This document shows, piece by piece, positions 1-9,374 of a stretch of 64,000 nucleotides of DNA. The stretch's first letter is position 1, and each line of letters starts with the position of its first letter. Made by a program: the position numbers and the translations under genes. The notes beneath the pieces were generated by a model. The model saw only the letters and a list, made by a program, of their open reading frames with translations. It searched no databases and had not been told where the DNA came from. Source of the stretch: Bog-159 sp035499555 (GTDB lineage: Bacteria; Acidobacteriota; Terriglobia; Bryobacterales; Bryobacteraceae); the NCBI GenBank assembly GCA_035499555.1, contig DATJYO010000036.1, forward strand, positions 124,001 to 188,000, read 5' to 3'.

Positions 1-997
<997 letters not shown>

Positions 998-1003
998 AAC
1001 CTC

Positions 1004-1969
1004 TCACCGCCCCCGCGGCGCCGCCGTCACCCGGTCCAGGAACAGATTCAGGAAGCCGCGCACGTTCACGTCCGTGGCGATCTCCGTGCTGGCCTTCTGG
1101 TCCTTCGCCAGTTGATCGGCCGGCTTGAACATGGTCATCCCGTTGGTGACGCAGCAGCCGGTCTCCACCTCCACGCTCCCTAATTGCGTCTCGATCAGGT
1201 GCGGCCGCGCCGCAGACGCCACCGCCAGCGGATCGTGCAGCGTGGGGAACTGGTTGGGGTGGCCGTCCTGCCACAGTTCGATCAGCTTCGCCAGAAATTG
1301 CGAAGCCGGATTGCTGGCGGCCCGCAGCCGCGCCAGGTCCGCCCCCTCCAGCTTGCACCGCGTGGTCACGTCCAGCCCTACCGCGGTGATCGGCACGCCG
1401 GAGGCGAACACGATCTCCGCCGCCACCCGGTCCCGCCAGATGTTGTACTCCTGGTACAGCATGTGGAATGCGCCGCCCATCAGCACAATGCGCGCGATCT
1501 TTTCCTTTATCCGCGGCTCGCTCTTGAGCGCCAGCGCGATATTGGTCAGCGGCCCCACCGGCACCAGCGTCATGGGACGGTCCGACGCCATCAGCGTGTC
1601 GATGATCAGGTCCGCCGCGCGCCGATGCGCGGCCGCCGGAATCGTGTCCGCATCCGTCAGCACCCGGAACTGCGGCGCGCGCTGCCGCCGCACTGGATCG
1701 AGCAGCGGCTCCGACGCGCCCGTGGCCAGCGGGATGTCGTGCCGCCCGTACAGCCCGAGTTCCTTCCACGCCAGCCGCGTGCGCGTCTCCGTATCGTCGA
1801 TGACCGTGGTCACCGCGCGCACATCCAATTCCGGCGATTGGAGCGCCAGCGCCAGCGCCAGTGCGTCGTCAATATCGTCGCCGATGTCCGTATCGAAAAT
1901 GATGGGAGTGCGCTCCTGCGCCCGGCACATCGTGCCCGCGAGCAGAAGCACCAGCAGGAAATTGCGCAT
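1004..1969 (-). CDS. Secreted inosine-uridine-type nucleoside hydrolase
   Basis: This enzyme hydrolyses the N-glycosidic bond of ribonucleosides to give base and ribose. The N terminus is a signal peptide (MRNFLLVLLLAGTM...), followed at once by the family's calcium-binding aspartate cluster IIFDTDIGDDIDDALAL; a conserved-looking HDPLAVA occurs in the C-terminal third. The open frame extends 29 codons further upstream to 2056, but that stretch is arginine-rich and would hide the signal peptide, so the ATG at 1969 is preferred. About 321 residues is normal for the family. The signal peptide predicts a periplasmic, nucleoside-scavenging role. It is a single gene, transcribed towards the sigma-54 activator. 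Confidence 0.88.
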   Translation of the reverse strand: MRNFLLVLLLAGTMCRAQERTPIIFDTDIGDDIDDALALALALQSPELDVRAVTTVIDDTETRTRLAWKELGLYGRHDIPLATGASEPLLDPVRRQRAPQFRVLTDADTIPAAAHRRAADLIIDTLMASDRPMTLVPVGPLTNIALALKSEPRIKEKIARIVLMGGAFHMLYQEYNIWRDRVAAEIVFASGVPITAVGLDVTTRCKLEGADLARLRAASNPASQFLAKLIELWQDGHPNQFPTLHDPLAVASAARPHLIETQLGSVEVETGCCVTNGMTMFKPADQLAKDQKASTEIATDVNVRGFLNLFLDRVTAAPRGR

Positions 1970-2103
1970 GATGCCTCTATTGTACTGGTCTGTCCTCCCG
2001 CCGCTGCGCGCGCGCCGCCGCCCGCGCCTCAACTGGATTAAAGCGGACAGATTCACTTAAGTTAGCCTTGTGGCAGTGCCGGGGCTAGACTAAAGTTAGG
2101 TCA

Positions 2104-2382
2104 ATGCGCAAGTCTTTTTTGATTTTTGCGTTGCTCCAGGTGGCCGATCTCACCACCACCCTGATTGTCTTCCGCATGGGTGGCGTGGAACAGAACCCGC
2201 TCGTGCAGCATCTCATGGCTGCCGGCGGCGCGGTGCAAGGCGTAATTCTGGCCAAGATCATAGCCCTGGCCGTGGGCGTCACATGCCTGGTGGCCTCCAA
2301 ACACCGCGCGCTGTCGATAGCCAATCTGGTCTTTGCCGCGATCGTCGCCTGGAACCTGACCATCATCGCCCGGCTGGCCTGA
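2104..2382 (+). CDS. Small membrane protein, DUF5658-like
   Basis: A 92-residue protein made almost entirely of three hydrophobic segments (about residues 3-22, 40-60 and 70-90). The first segment carries an ADLTTT start and is followed by GGVEQNP, the D/TT...G..E.NP pattern of DUF5658-type membrane proteins. No enzymatic function is known for that family. A -10-like TAGACT lies at 2086-2091, which would give a leader of only a few bases. The gene converges with cpaC (stops 35 bp apart). Confidence 0.7.
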   Translation: MRKSFLIFALLQVADLTTTLIVFRMGGVEQNPLVQHLMAAGGAVQGVILAKIIALAVGVTCLVASKHRALSIANLVFAAIVAWNLTIIARLA

Positions 2383-2416
2383 TCCCCTGCCGGGATACCT
2401 CGCACCGGCCTCCGCC

Positions 2417-3961
2417 TTACGGATGAGGCGACATACTGGACGACGACGAGGTGGCCGACTCCTGCGGCAGCTTCACCGCCGGCCCCTTCATGATCTGCAG
2501 CAGATCTTCCAGCGCGATGGTGGGTTTGGGAGCCGCCACCGGCGCGGGTCCGGTGACTTCCGGCCCCGGATTCTGCACTGGCGTCTGCGTGATCGGTTTG
2601 GGGAGCGACTCGGCGCCCTTGTCCGGGATGTTCAAGCTCGGCGCCTTCTGGCCCGCCGCTATCGGTTGCACCAGTTGCGGCGTCGCCAGCACCAGCAGCT
2701 CGGAGTTCTCCTTCTTCAGCGAGCGCGATTGGAACAGCTTCCCCAGCACCGGAATGTCGCCGATGATCGGAATCTTGCTCAACAGCTCCGTCGTCCGGCG
2801 ATCCATCAGTCCGCTGATGGCGAAGCTCTGGCCCGGCTCCAGCTCGATCTCGGTGTGCACCCGGCGCACGTCCAATCCGGGAATGTTGAATCCCTGGTAC
2901 TGTAAGCCGTTCGAAAAGTCCAGCGCGCTGACTTCCGGCGCCAGCTCCAGCTTGATGGTTCCCCGCGGCGTCAGCGTGGGCACGAAATTCAGACGCACCC
3001 CGAATTCCCGGAACTGGATCGTCACCGTCGGCACCGCGCCGCCTACGCCGCCCTGTACCACCGGATAGGGAAACTCGCCGCCCGCCAGGAACGTCCCCAT
3101 CTTCCCGCTGGTGGCCAATACGTTCGGCTCGGCCAGAATCTCAAACATGTTGCGGGCCTCCAGCGCTTCGATCGTGGTGGCCAGCTTCAGGCTCGGATCT
3201 AACAGGAAAATGTTCAGCGCGCTCGAGAGCGTCAGCGCGGAGGGAGCGGTTCCCACCCCCGGCGCGACCAGCGGCGGCGAAAACTGTCCCGTGGTAGTCG
3301 TGCCCACCACGCCGGCATTGCCCAGGTTGATCAGGTTGAACCCGAACGATTTGGTGACCGTTTTGTCGATCAGTGCGAATTTGATGTTGAGCAGGATCTC
3401 GGCTTCCCGGGGCGGCACCGCCACATACAGCAGGTTCACCGTCTTGCCCAGCGTGGATGCCACCGCTTCGGCTCTCTGCGCGCTGGTCACGTCCGGCACG
3501 CTCCCGCTCAGGAATACCGTGCCGTTCTCGAAGCTCACCTCTATGTTCTGCCCGGGAAACTGTTTCTTCAGCTCCCGCCGCAGAGCTTGTAACTTGGCCC
3601 GGTTCTCCGACAGGTTCGCGCGCACCGTGAGATCGAAGAACACCTTGTTGCCGTCCCGCTGCCAGATGATCAGCGTCGTCTCTCCCGGCGCCTTGCCGTT
3701 CACCAGCACCTCGTGCAGTCCCACCGCGGTGGCTTCCGCCACGTCGTTGTAGCCCACCGATATCCGCTCGATCGATGCGGCGCTGTTCACGATGATCGAT
3801 TTCCCAACCGTCACCATCAGCTCGTGGGACGATTGGCCCTGAACCGGGGATTCCTGGGCCTGCGCAGGTTCCTGCTGCGGGGCTGCGAATCCGAGGGCCG
3901 TCACGGCGGCCAACGCGACAGCGCTCACCGTCGCCCGGCAAATGCCTCCCCGAATGCTCAT
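2417..3961 (-). CDS. cpaC: Tad/Flp pilus secretin, CpaC/RcpA-like
   Basis: An outer-membrane secretin of the Tad/Flp pilus type. It has a signal peptide (residues 1-27), a pilus-and-secretin N-terminal domain (SSHELMVTVGKSIIV onward), a BON-like region containing GTVFLSGSV near residue 145, then the secretin domain with VRLNFVPTL, EIELEPGQSFAISGLMD and the LGKLFQSRSLKKENSELLVLATPQLV closing segment. The last 70 residues are proline-rich and variable. It overlaps cpaB by 4 bp, so the pair is translationally coupled in the usual order B then C. No cpaE, cpaF, tadB, tadC or flp gene follows, which is odd for a Tad locus; the remaining parts may be elsewhere. Confidence 0.88.
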   Translation of the reverse strand: MSIRGGICRATVSAVALAAVTALGFAAPQQEPAQAQESPVQGQSSHELMVTVGKSIIVNSAASIERISVGYNDVAEATAVGLHEVLVNGKAPGETTLIIWQRDGNKVFFDLTVRANLSENRAKLQALRRELKKQFPGQNIEVSFENGTVFLSGSVPDVTSAQRAEAVASTLGKTVNLLYVAVPPREAEILLNIKFALIDKTVTKSFGFNLINLGNAGVVGTTTTGQFSPPLVAPGVGTAPSALTLSSALNIFLLDPSLKLATTIEALEARNMFEILAEPNVLATSGKMGTFLAGGEFPYPVVQGGVGGAVPTVTIQFREFGVRLNFVPTLTPRGTIKLELAPEVSALDFSNGLQYQGFNIPGLDVRRVHTEIELEPGQSFAISGLMDRRTTELLSKIPIIGDIPVLGKLFQSRSLKKENSELLVLATPQLVQPIAAGQKAPSLNIPDKGAESLPKPITQTPVQNPGPEVTGPAPVAAPKPTIALEDLLQIMKGPAVKLPQESATSSSSSMSPHP

Positions 3962-4851
3962 TGCTTGTCCTCCCCTGCCGGCAAGAATTTGGCTTCCGAT
4001 TTCTTCGGGCCGTTCAATACCTCGATCACTAACGCTGCCGGAACGGGCGGCGTCGCCGGCGCCACCGGCGTTGCGGGCGGCGCTTTGGGCTTGGGCGGAG
4101 TCTTCACCGCGGCCGGCTTGGCGTGCGGCTCGACGGCGCCCGGCTGGTCTTTGAACAGCGTGGCCATCGCCGTGACCGGTACCTGCTTGGTCTCCTGGTC
4201 GAGCGGATTGCGCAGCACCAGCTGAATCTTCGTCTCGTTGCTCGCCAGGCTCAATACTTCCGCCTGCTCCGGATTGACCAGCAGATTCACCACCTGCACC
4301 TGTACCGGCTTGCCCTCCGCGTCTTTCTGGATGTTCTGCCCGGCCGACAGCACTTCGATGTTCTGCAACAGGGTCTTCACCTTCGGTCCCGCGTTGGTCT
4401 TGCCGTCCGGAGGCGTGCCCGATATCAGCACGTCCACCCGCATCCCGGGCAATACGAATCCGGCCACGCCCACCACTTCGTTGACCTTCACCGCGCAGGC
4501 CCGCATCCCGGGTGGTATGGTCGCCGCCAATCCGCCGCCGGCGCCCACTTGGGCCAGCCGGTAGTCCAGAATCGGCTCGCCTTCATACATGCCCGAAATT
4601 ACCCCGCGCCCGATCACCGCGTCCTTCGCCGTGACCATTCCTTTGGCTAACGGGCCGGACCATTCGCCGCCCTTCAAATCGGCGTCCCGCACCAGCGAGC
4701 CGATCTCCAGGTTCCTGGCGGCTACCAGGATGTGCGTAACCTGCACCGGTCCTTTAGCGATTCGGACTTGTACCATCCGATAAACGATGTAACTCGCGAT
4801 AGTCGCAATAATCAGCGCCGCGACCAGAATAGTAACAACCCTTTGTCTCAT
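3958..4851 (-). CDS. cpaB: Flp pilus assembly protein CpaB/RcpC
   Basis: A Tad pilus assembly factor with a single N-terminal transmembrane segment (residues 7-27, VTILVAALIIATIASYIVYRM in part), an SAF domain starting near residue 40 (THILVAARNLEIGSLV) and the RcpC-type domain (AVKVNEVVGVAGFVLPGMRVDVLIS near residue 128). The last ~60 residues are a Pro/Ala/Lys-rich tail. It partners the secretin CpaC, encoded next with a 4-bp overlap. The start is the ATG at 4851; upstream lies a gene-free stretch of about 310 bp that separates it from the divergent TonB-like gene. Confidence 0.88.
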   Translation of the reverse strand: MRQRVVTILVAALIIATIASYIVYRMVQVRIAKGPVQVTHILVAARNLEIGSLVRDADLKGGEWSGPLAKGMVTAKDAVIGRGVISGMYEGEPILDYRLAQVGAGGGLAATIPPGMRACAVKVNEVVGVAGFVLPGMRVDVLISGTPPDGKTNAGPKVKTLLQNIEVLSAGQNIQKDAEGKPVQVQVVNLLVNPEQAEVLSLASNETKIQLVLRNPLDQETKQVPVTAMATLFKDQPGAVEPHAKPAAVKTPPKPKAPPATPVAPATPPVPAALVIEVLNGPKKSEAKFLPAGEDKQ

Positions 4852-5165
4852 GTCAGCACGTCACTCTCGCAACCGGCTTCGACCTTTGTCCCGCGCGACT
4901 GCGAACCTATGTTGCCCAACGAGTGTGGGACCGCCATGCTCTCGCAATTCGGCACCCATTTGCGCCCCCGCTGCAAAGACGGGCGATTCGGCCGCTGCTT
5001 CCCCCGTCGGGCCCGCCGCCGGTGTGAACGCGTGTATACATGGCTCTCCATGTCCAGAGTATGTTTGTACACACCCGCATAGCCCACCCCGGTCCCCGCG
5101 CCTTCGCGCCTGTGTAACTGGTCCAAACCCCGCCGGGTGATCAAATTGCAACGACATAGGGAACC
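4852..5165. other. Divergent intergenic region (cpaB / TonB-like gene) with a short palindrome
   Basis: No gene is recognised in these 314 bp. They separate two divergent genes and should hold both promoters, but no clear -35/-10 pair was found. A perfect palindrome with a four-base spacer, ACATGG-CTCT-CCATGT, lies at 5038-5053 and is flanked by imperfect GTGTATACA / TGTACACAC arms, so it could be an operator or a hairpin. Which of these it is cannot be decided from sequence alone. Confidence 0.35.
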
Positions 5166-6647
5166 ATGCCCGGCGATCCCGAGTCTCGGCCGCTGTTTAC
5201 CGCCTTGGCCCAACCGTCCTCGTCCCGCTGGTTGTCCCTGGTATATTCGCTGGCGCTGCATGCCGTAATCATCGGCGGCGTCCTCTTCGTCTACGACAGC
5301 ACGCGTCCGGTGGTCGAGGCCAATGCCCCCCGCTATTCGGTGCGGTTCATCCGCTTCCGGCCCACTACTCTATTTGCTCCGGTCCGGCCGCCCGCGCCCG
5401 CGGACAAGGCTCGCCGGCAGAGTGCCATGAATCCGGACCCGGCCCGCAAAGGTGGTCTCGAACCGCCGCCCGGCTTGCGCCGCTTCGAAGTGCCCAGGCT
5501 GACCGTGCGCGTCCAGTCGGCGCAGATCCTCTTGCAGCCGGATTTCCCGGTAAGCGTGCCCTTGAAGAACGACCTCCGCCTGCCGGAACTGCTGTCCTGG
5601 AAACCCAGCCCGCCCCAACCCGCGCCTGCCATGCGGAAGATGTTTGTGGCGCAGAAACTCCCCGCGCCGCTGCCTCAATGGAGGAACCTGCCGGCGCCGC
5701 CCGTATTGCGCCCGCCCAACCGGGAGCCCCAGGCCGTGGAATTGCCTTTTACCGGGGCGAACCTCGGCCCCGCGCCGTTGCTCCCCCTGGATCCCGGCAC
5801 CACCTCCCCCATTCGCACCCAGGCTTCCGGCAGTCCCGGTCCCGTACCCCAAGTCCTACCCGTTTCGCCCAACGGCGCCGATACTCCCAACCTGGTCTCC
5901 ATCCCCGATATCCCGGTGCCTCCCGTGGGCTTGTTTCAGCTACCCGGCGGCAGCCATGCCCCGCCCGGACAGGCCTCCGCCGGTGGCGGATCGGGCCCGC
6001 CCGCGAAATCCGGCGGCGCCCCCGCCGGCGGGAACGCGAATGCGGCCCTCACCACGCTCCGTCCGGAGAATGCCGGGAGCGCCCGCGGAGCAGGCTCTCC
6101 CGGACACGGCGCCGCCACTGGGCCCGCCGCCTCCACCGTCGAACAGTTTACCGATAGCGCCTATCCCGGCCGCCGCATCCAGAAAGTCGTGCTCCCCCCC
6201 GACGGGCATTTTAATGTGCAGGTGGAGTCCTCCGGCGCGGAAGCCTTCGACGGTACCGAAGGCGTCCTCAGCGGTAAGACCGTCTACACCGTCTATGTGA
6301 AGGCCGGAAAGGGCAAAGAGTGGATTCTCCAGTATTGCCTGCCGCAGGCCGTGGAGCAGAGCCTGACGGCCTCCGCGGCCCGTTATTCGCTGGAGGCGCC
6401 CTTTCCGTACCTGATCCTGCGCCCCGAGCTCGACCTCCCGGACGACGTCGATTACGTGATCGTGCGCGGCGCCGTGACCACCGAAGGACAGTTCGCCCAA
6501 CTCGCGTATGTCACCGCGCCCGAGCAGCCGGCCGAGAAGGACGTGCTCCTGCGCTTTCTCGCACAGTGGCAGCTCCGGCCCGGTAAGTTGAACGGACAGC
6601 CCACCGCCGTCGAGATCCTGCTGATCATTCCCGCCGATCGCGGATAA
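5166..6647 (+). CDS. Proline-rich TonB-like energy transducer protein
   Basis: A 493-residue protein with a short cytoplasmic N terminus, one membrane anchor (about residues 23-43, LVYSLALHAVIIGGVLFVYD), a very long Pro/Ala/Gly-rich periplasmic stretch (about residues 75-320) and a folded C-terminal region. The last 60 residues (VIVRGAVTTEGQFAQLAYV ... FLAQWQLRPGKLNGQPTAVEILLIIP) match the pattern of a TonB C-terminal domain, where a W.frP....G.p..v motif ends the domain. The segment before it (about 325-430) is unusual for TonB and is not recognised. The role is inferred: transmitting proton-motive energy to an outer-membrane receptor. It converges with the WS/DGAT gene, 11 bp apart. Confidence 0.65.
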   Translation: MPGDPESRPLFTALAQPSSSRWLSLVYSLALHAVIIGGVLFVYDSTRPVVEANAPRYSVRFIRFRPTTLFAPVRPPAPADKARRQSAMNPDPARKGGLEPPPGLRRFEVPRLTVRVQSAQILLQPDFPVSVPLKNDLRLPELLSWKPSPPQPAPAMRKMFVAQKLPAPLPQWRNLPAPPVLRPPNREPQAVELPFTGANLGPAPLLPLDPGTTSPIRTQASGSPGPVPQVLPVSPNGADTPNLVSIPDIPVPPVGLFQLPGGSHAPPGQASAGGGSGPPAKSGGAPAGGNANAALTTLRPENAGSARGAGSPGHGAATGPAASTVEQFTDSAYPGRRIQKVVLPPDGHFNVQVESSGAEAFDGTEGVLSGKTVYTVYVKAGKGKEWILQYCLPQAVEQSLTASAARYSLEAPFPYLILRPELDLPDDVDYVIVRGAVTTEGQFAQLAYVTAPEQPAEKDVLLRFLAQWQLRPGKLNGQPTAVEILLIIPADRG

Positions 6648-6658
6648 CGCGCCGCCCG

Positions 6659-8302
6659 CTACAGCACCGGCTCCAGTTCCTCTTCCTGCACTAGCGTGGC
6701 GTCTTCCAGCGCTTCCTCTTCGGCTGGAATCGTGGGGATCTCCACCGGCGGTTCCACGCGGGGTGGCTCCGCTTTCGCCGCCGGCGCCGGCCCGGGCTTG
6801 GGACGCGCCTTGCGCACCGTCCGTCGCGCCGTTGGCTTCGCCGCGCGCTGCGCCCGTGTCCGCGTGACCTGCGGCTGCGCCTCGCGCACTCCCGCGGCTT
6901 CCCGCAACTCCCGGTAAGCCTCTTCCAGGAAACCGGCCATGCGTTCGCCGTCGGGCGCGGCCAGGGCATCTGTCGTCAATGCGAAATACAGCTTCTGATC
7001 GTAGCTCTCGATCGCCACGCTGATCCCCACGTCCATGCCGGTGGGCACGTGCGGATAGCACGCGATCATGCGCTGGCCGCAGGTGTACAACGGAAGCTGC
7101 GGACCCGGCACATTCGTGCACACCATGTGGAACAGCGGTATCGGCGTGTTCAACCATCCCAGGTTGTTCGCCAGAAAAGCCTGCACGAAAGGCGGCAGCA
7201 GCCCCAGCCCCGCCAGGCTCAGGCGCAACAGTTCCGGCGTGCGCGCGCCCTTCATGGCTTGCGTCAGCTCGTGTATGTGGCGCACCCGCGCCACCGGATC
7301 GCGAATGCCCAGCGGCAGCGTCACCAGCAACAGCGAAATCAGGTTGCCGAACGCCCCCGTGGCGTCTCCCGGCGGCCGTACGTTCACCGGCACCATGGGA
7401 CGGAAAAACCGGTTCTTGATCGTCTCGCCGTGCGCCTCGGTGTAGCGCGCCACCGCGCCCGCCACCACCGCCAGCACCACGTCGTTGACCGTGCACCCGC
7501 AGGACGTGCGGATCGCGCGCGCTTCCGCGAAAGGAAACTCCGTCCAGTACACCCGGCGCTCCCCCGAGCACGGCCGGTTGAACGGCAGATGCTCCAGCGG
7601 CGACAACAGCTCCGGCATGCGGTCCACTACCCGCTCCAGCCCCAGCGCCGCGAAATTGTCCCGCCGCAGCAGGTCCCCGTAGCCCAACAGCCCGTCGCGC
7701 GTATCCGCTACCCGTTTGGGCAACTGCGCCAGGCTGTCGGCCAGCGCCTCCACGAACGTGCTCAGTGGGTCGGGCGGCTGCGGCGGACGATACCGCTTGC
7801 GCCGCCCCACGCGCTGCTCCTTCGGCGACGGATCCAACACCACGTTCAGCAGCCCGATCCCGGCCACCCCGTCCACGATGCAGTGATGCACTTTGCAGAT
7901 CAGCGCCGACCGATTGCCGCTCAACCCCTCCACCACGTAGGTCTCCCAGAGCGGCTTGTGGCGGTCCAGCAGCGGTGTGAAAACGCGCCCGGCCAGTTCC
8001 GCCAGTTGCTGATCGGTCCCCGGCGGATCCAGTTTCACGCGAAAAATGTGCCGCCGGATATCGAACGCCGGATCGAACTGCCAGCTCGGATATCCGATGT
8101 TCAGGAACGGAAACGTCACCGTTTCGCGATAGCGCGGAATGATGTCCAGCTTCGATTCGATCGTGTCCACAAACCGCTCGAACGGTATCGGACCATCGAA
8201 CACGCACACCCCGCCGATATGCAGGGGCATCTGTTTGCACTCGAAATTCAGGAACGCCGCGTCCAGGGCGCCGAGGCGGGAAGGGAACTGCGAAACCGCC
8301 AT
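6659..8302 (-). CDS. Wax ester synthase / diacylglycerol acyltransferase (WS/DGAT)
   Basis: Transfers an acyl group from acyl-CoA to a fatty alcohol or diacylglycerol, giving storage wax esters or triacylglycerol. The catalytic HHxxxDG motif is at residues 139-145 (HHCIVDG), and the WS/DGAT C-terminal domain follows (NVPGPQLPLY, GISVAIESYDQKLYFALTTD). About 547 residues is longer than the usual ~460; the extra ~85 C-terminal residues are Ala/Pro/Arg-rich then acidic and look like a flexible tail. The start at 8302 is chosen because a perfect AAAGGAGG Shine-Dalgarno (minus strand, 8307-8314) sits 4 nt ahead; an in-frame TTG at 8320 would lie upstream of that site. Confidence 0.9.
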   Translation of the reverse strand: MAVSQFPSRLGALDAAFLNFECKQMPLHIGGVCVFDGPIPFERFVDTIESKLDIIPRYRETVTFPFLNIGYPSWQFDPAFDIRRHIFRVKLDPPGTDQQLAELAGRVFTPLLDRHKPLWETYVVEGLSGNRSALICKVHHCIVDGVAGIGLLNVVLDPSPKEQRVGRRKRYRPPQPPDPLSTFVEALADSLAQLPKRVADTRDGLLGYGDLLRRDNFAALGLERVVDRMPELLSPLEHLPFNRPCSGERRVYWTEFPFAEARAIRTSCGCTVNDVVLAVVAGAVARYTEAHGETIKNRFFRPMVPVNVRPPGDATGAFGNLISLLLVTLPLGIRDPVARVRHIHELTQAMKGARTPELLRLSLAGLGLLPPFVQAFLANNLGWLNTPIPLFHMVCTNVPGPQLPLYTCGQRMIACYPHVPTGMDVGISVAIESYDQKLYFALTTDALAAPDGERMAGFLEEAYRELREAAGVREAQPQVTRTRAQRAAKPTARRTVRKARPKPGPAPAAKAEPPRVEPPVEIPTIPAEEEALEDATLVQEEELEPVL

Positions 8303-8426
8303 GTAGCCTCCTTTCGGCAATAAGGACCTTTTAATCTTCTATTGTCTTTAAATGTCCTCCCCGATGCAACGGGTAGTTCGCCCATGGCAAAGCTGCCTAC
8401 GGACTGCTATCATCACCTGTTCACCG

Positions 8427-9374
8427 ATGCCAGAATCACGTCTCAGCCAGCCCTTGTGGAGCGCCTTGGCGCTGAGTTACGAGTGCCTGCAACCCCCGCT
8501 GCGGCCTTCCCCCGACGACCTTCAATTCCTGGAAAGCCAGCTCGCGGACTGGGCCGCGGAACACCCCGGCCGGCCCCTCCGCGCCCTCCTGTTAGGGGTA
8601 ACACCCGATCTGGCGGGTATGCGCTGGCCGTCCGGTTCCTCGCTCGTCGCGGTGGATAGTTCCATGGCCATGATTCGGGGCGTCTGGCCCGGCAATGTCC
8701 CCGGCCGCCGCCGCGCCGTCTGCGCCGATTGGCTCGCCATGCCCTTTCGCCCCCAGTCCTTCGACCTGGTCCTCGGCGACGGCTCCATCAACTGTGTGCG
8801 CTATCCGGCCAGTTTTCACACCCTGGTGTCCGGCGTCTCCCGCCTGCTGGCCCCCGGCGGACTCCTTCTGTTGCGCTGTTACGTCCGGCCCCCCGCCGCA
8901 CCAGCTCCCGAACAGGTGATAGCAAACGCCGCGCACTGCGCCAGTTTCTCCGACCTCAAGCTGCGCCTCATGATGACCCTGCAGGAAAGCACCGAGTCCG
9001 GCATCGCCGTGGACGACGTCTACCGCTACTGGATCCGAAACCGGGTGGATGAAGCCGATCTGGCCGCCCGCACCGGTTGGGATCCCCGCGTCATCCGCTC
9101 TATCGAGAACTATCGCGACAGCTCCACCGTCCACCACTTCCCCACCCTGGACGAATTGCACGCCATCTTCTGCGGTTCGCTGGATGCCGTGCGCATCTCG
9201 GACCAGCCGCACCCGGTCATCGCGCTGCGGCCCAAGGCCAATGGACGAAGGGCCTACGCCGCGGCTCCTGCTGCGCGCAAAGGGGCGCGCCTCTCGCGCC
9301 GCCATGCACAGAGAAACTCCGCGGAACCACCGCGGCGCGAAGCGCCTCGTTTTGCGCGAGACCCGCAGCAGTGA
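8427..9374 (+). CDS. SAM-dependent methyltransferase coupled to NRPS
   Basis: A class I methyltransferase of about 315 residues. The SAM-binding core reads LRALLLGVTPDLAGM (a divergent motif I), LVAVDSSMAMI (acidic loop), FDLVLGDGSINCV and LLAPGGLLLLRCYV. The acceptor substrate is not evident. An alternative ATG at 8352 would add 25 residues with no methyltransferase character, so 8427 is preferred, though neither start has a clear ribosome binding site. The stop codon overlaps the NRPS start (GTGA), so the two are translationally coupled and the enzyme may modify the NRPS product. The C-terminal 45 residues are Arg/Ala-rich and probably disordered. Confidence 0.75.
   Translation: MPESRLSQPLWSALALSYECLQPPLRPSPDDLQFLESQLADWAAEHPGRPLRALLLGVTPDLAGMRWPSGSSLVAVDSSMAMIRGVWPGNVPGRRRAVCADWLAMPFRPQSFDLVLGDGSINCVRYPASFHTLVSGVSRLLAPGGLLLLRCYVRPPAAPAPEQVIANAAHCASFSDLKLRLMMTLQESTESGIAVDDVYRYWIRNRVDEADLAARTGWDPRVIRSIENYRDSSTVHHFPTLDELHAIFCGSLDAVRISDQPHPVIALRPKANGRRAYAAAPAARKGARLSRRHAQRNSAEPPRREAPRFARDPQQ

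Noticed and set aside
5940..8240. Long minus-strand open frame spanning the TonB-like and WS/DGAT genes
   Set aside because: It crosses two well-supported genes in another frame and has low-complexity composition.
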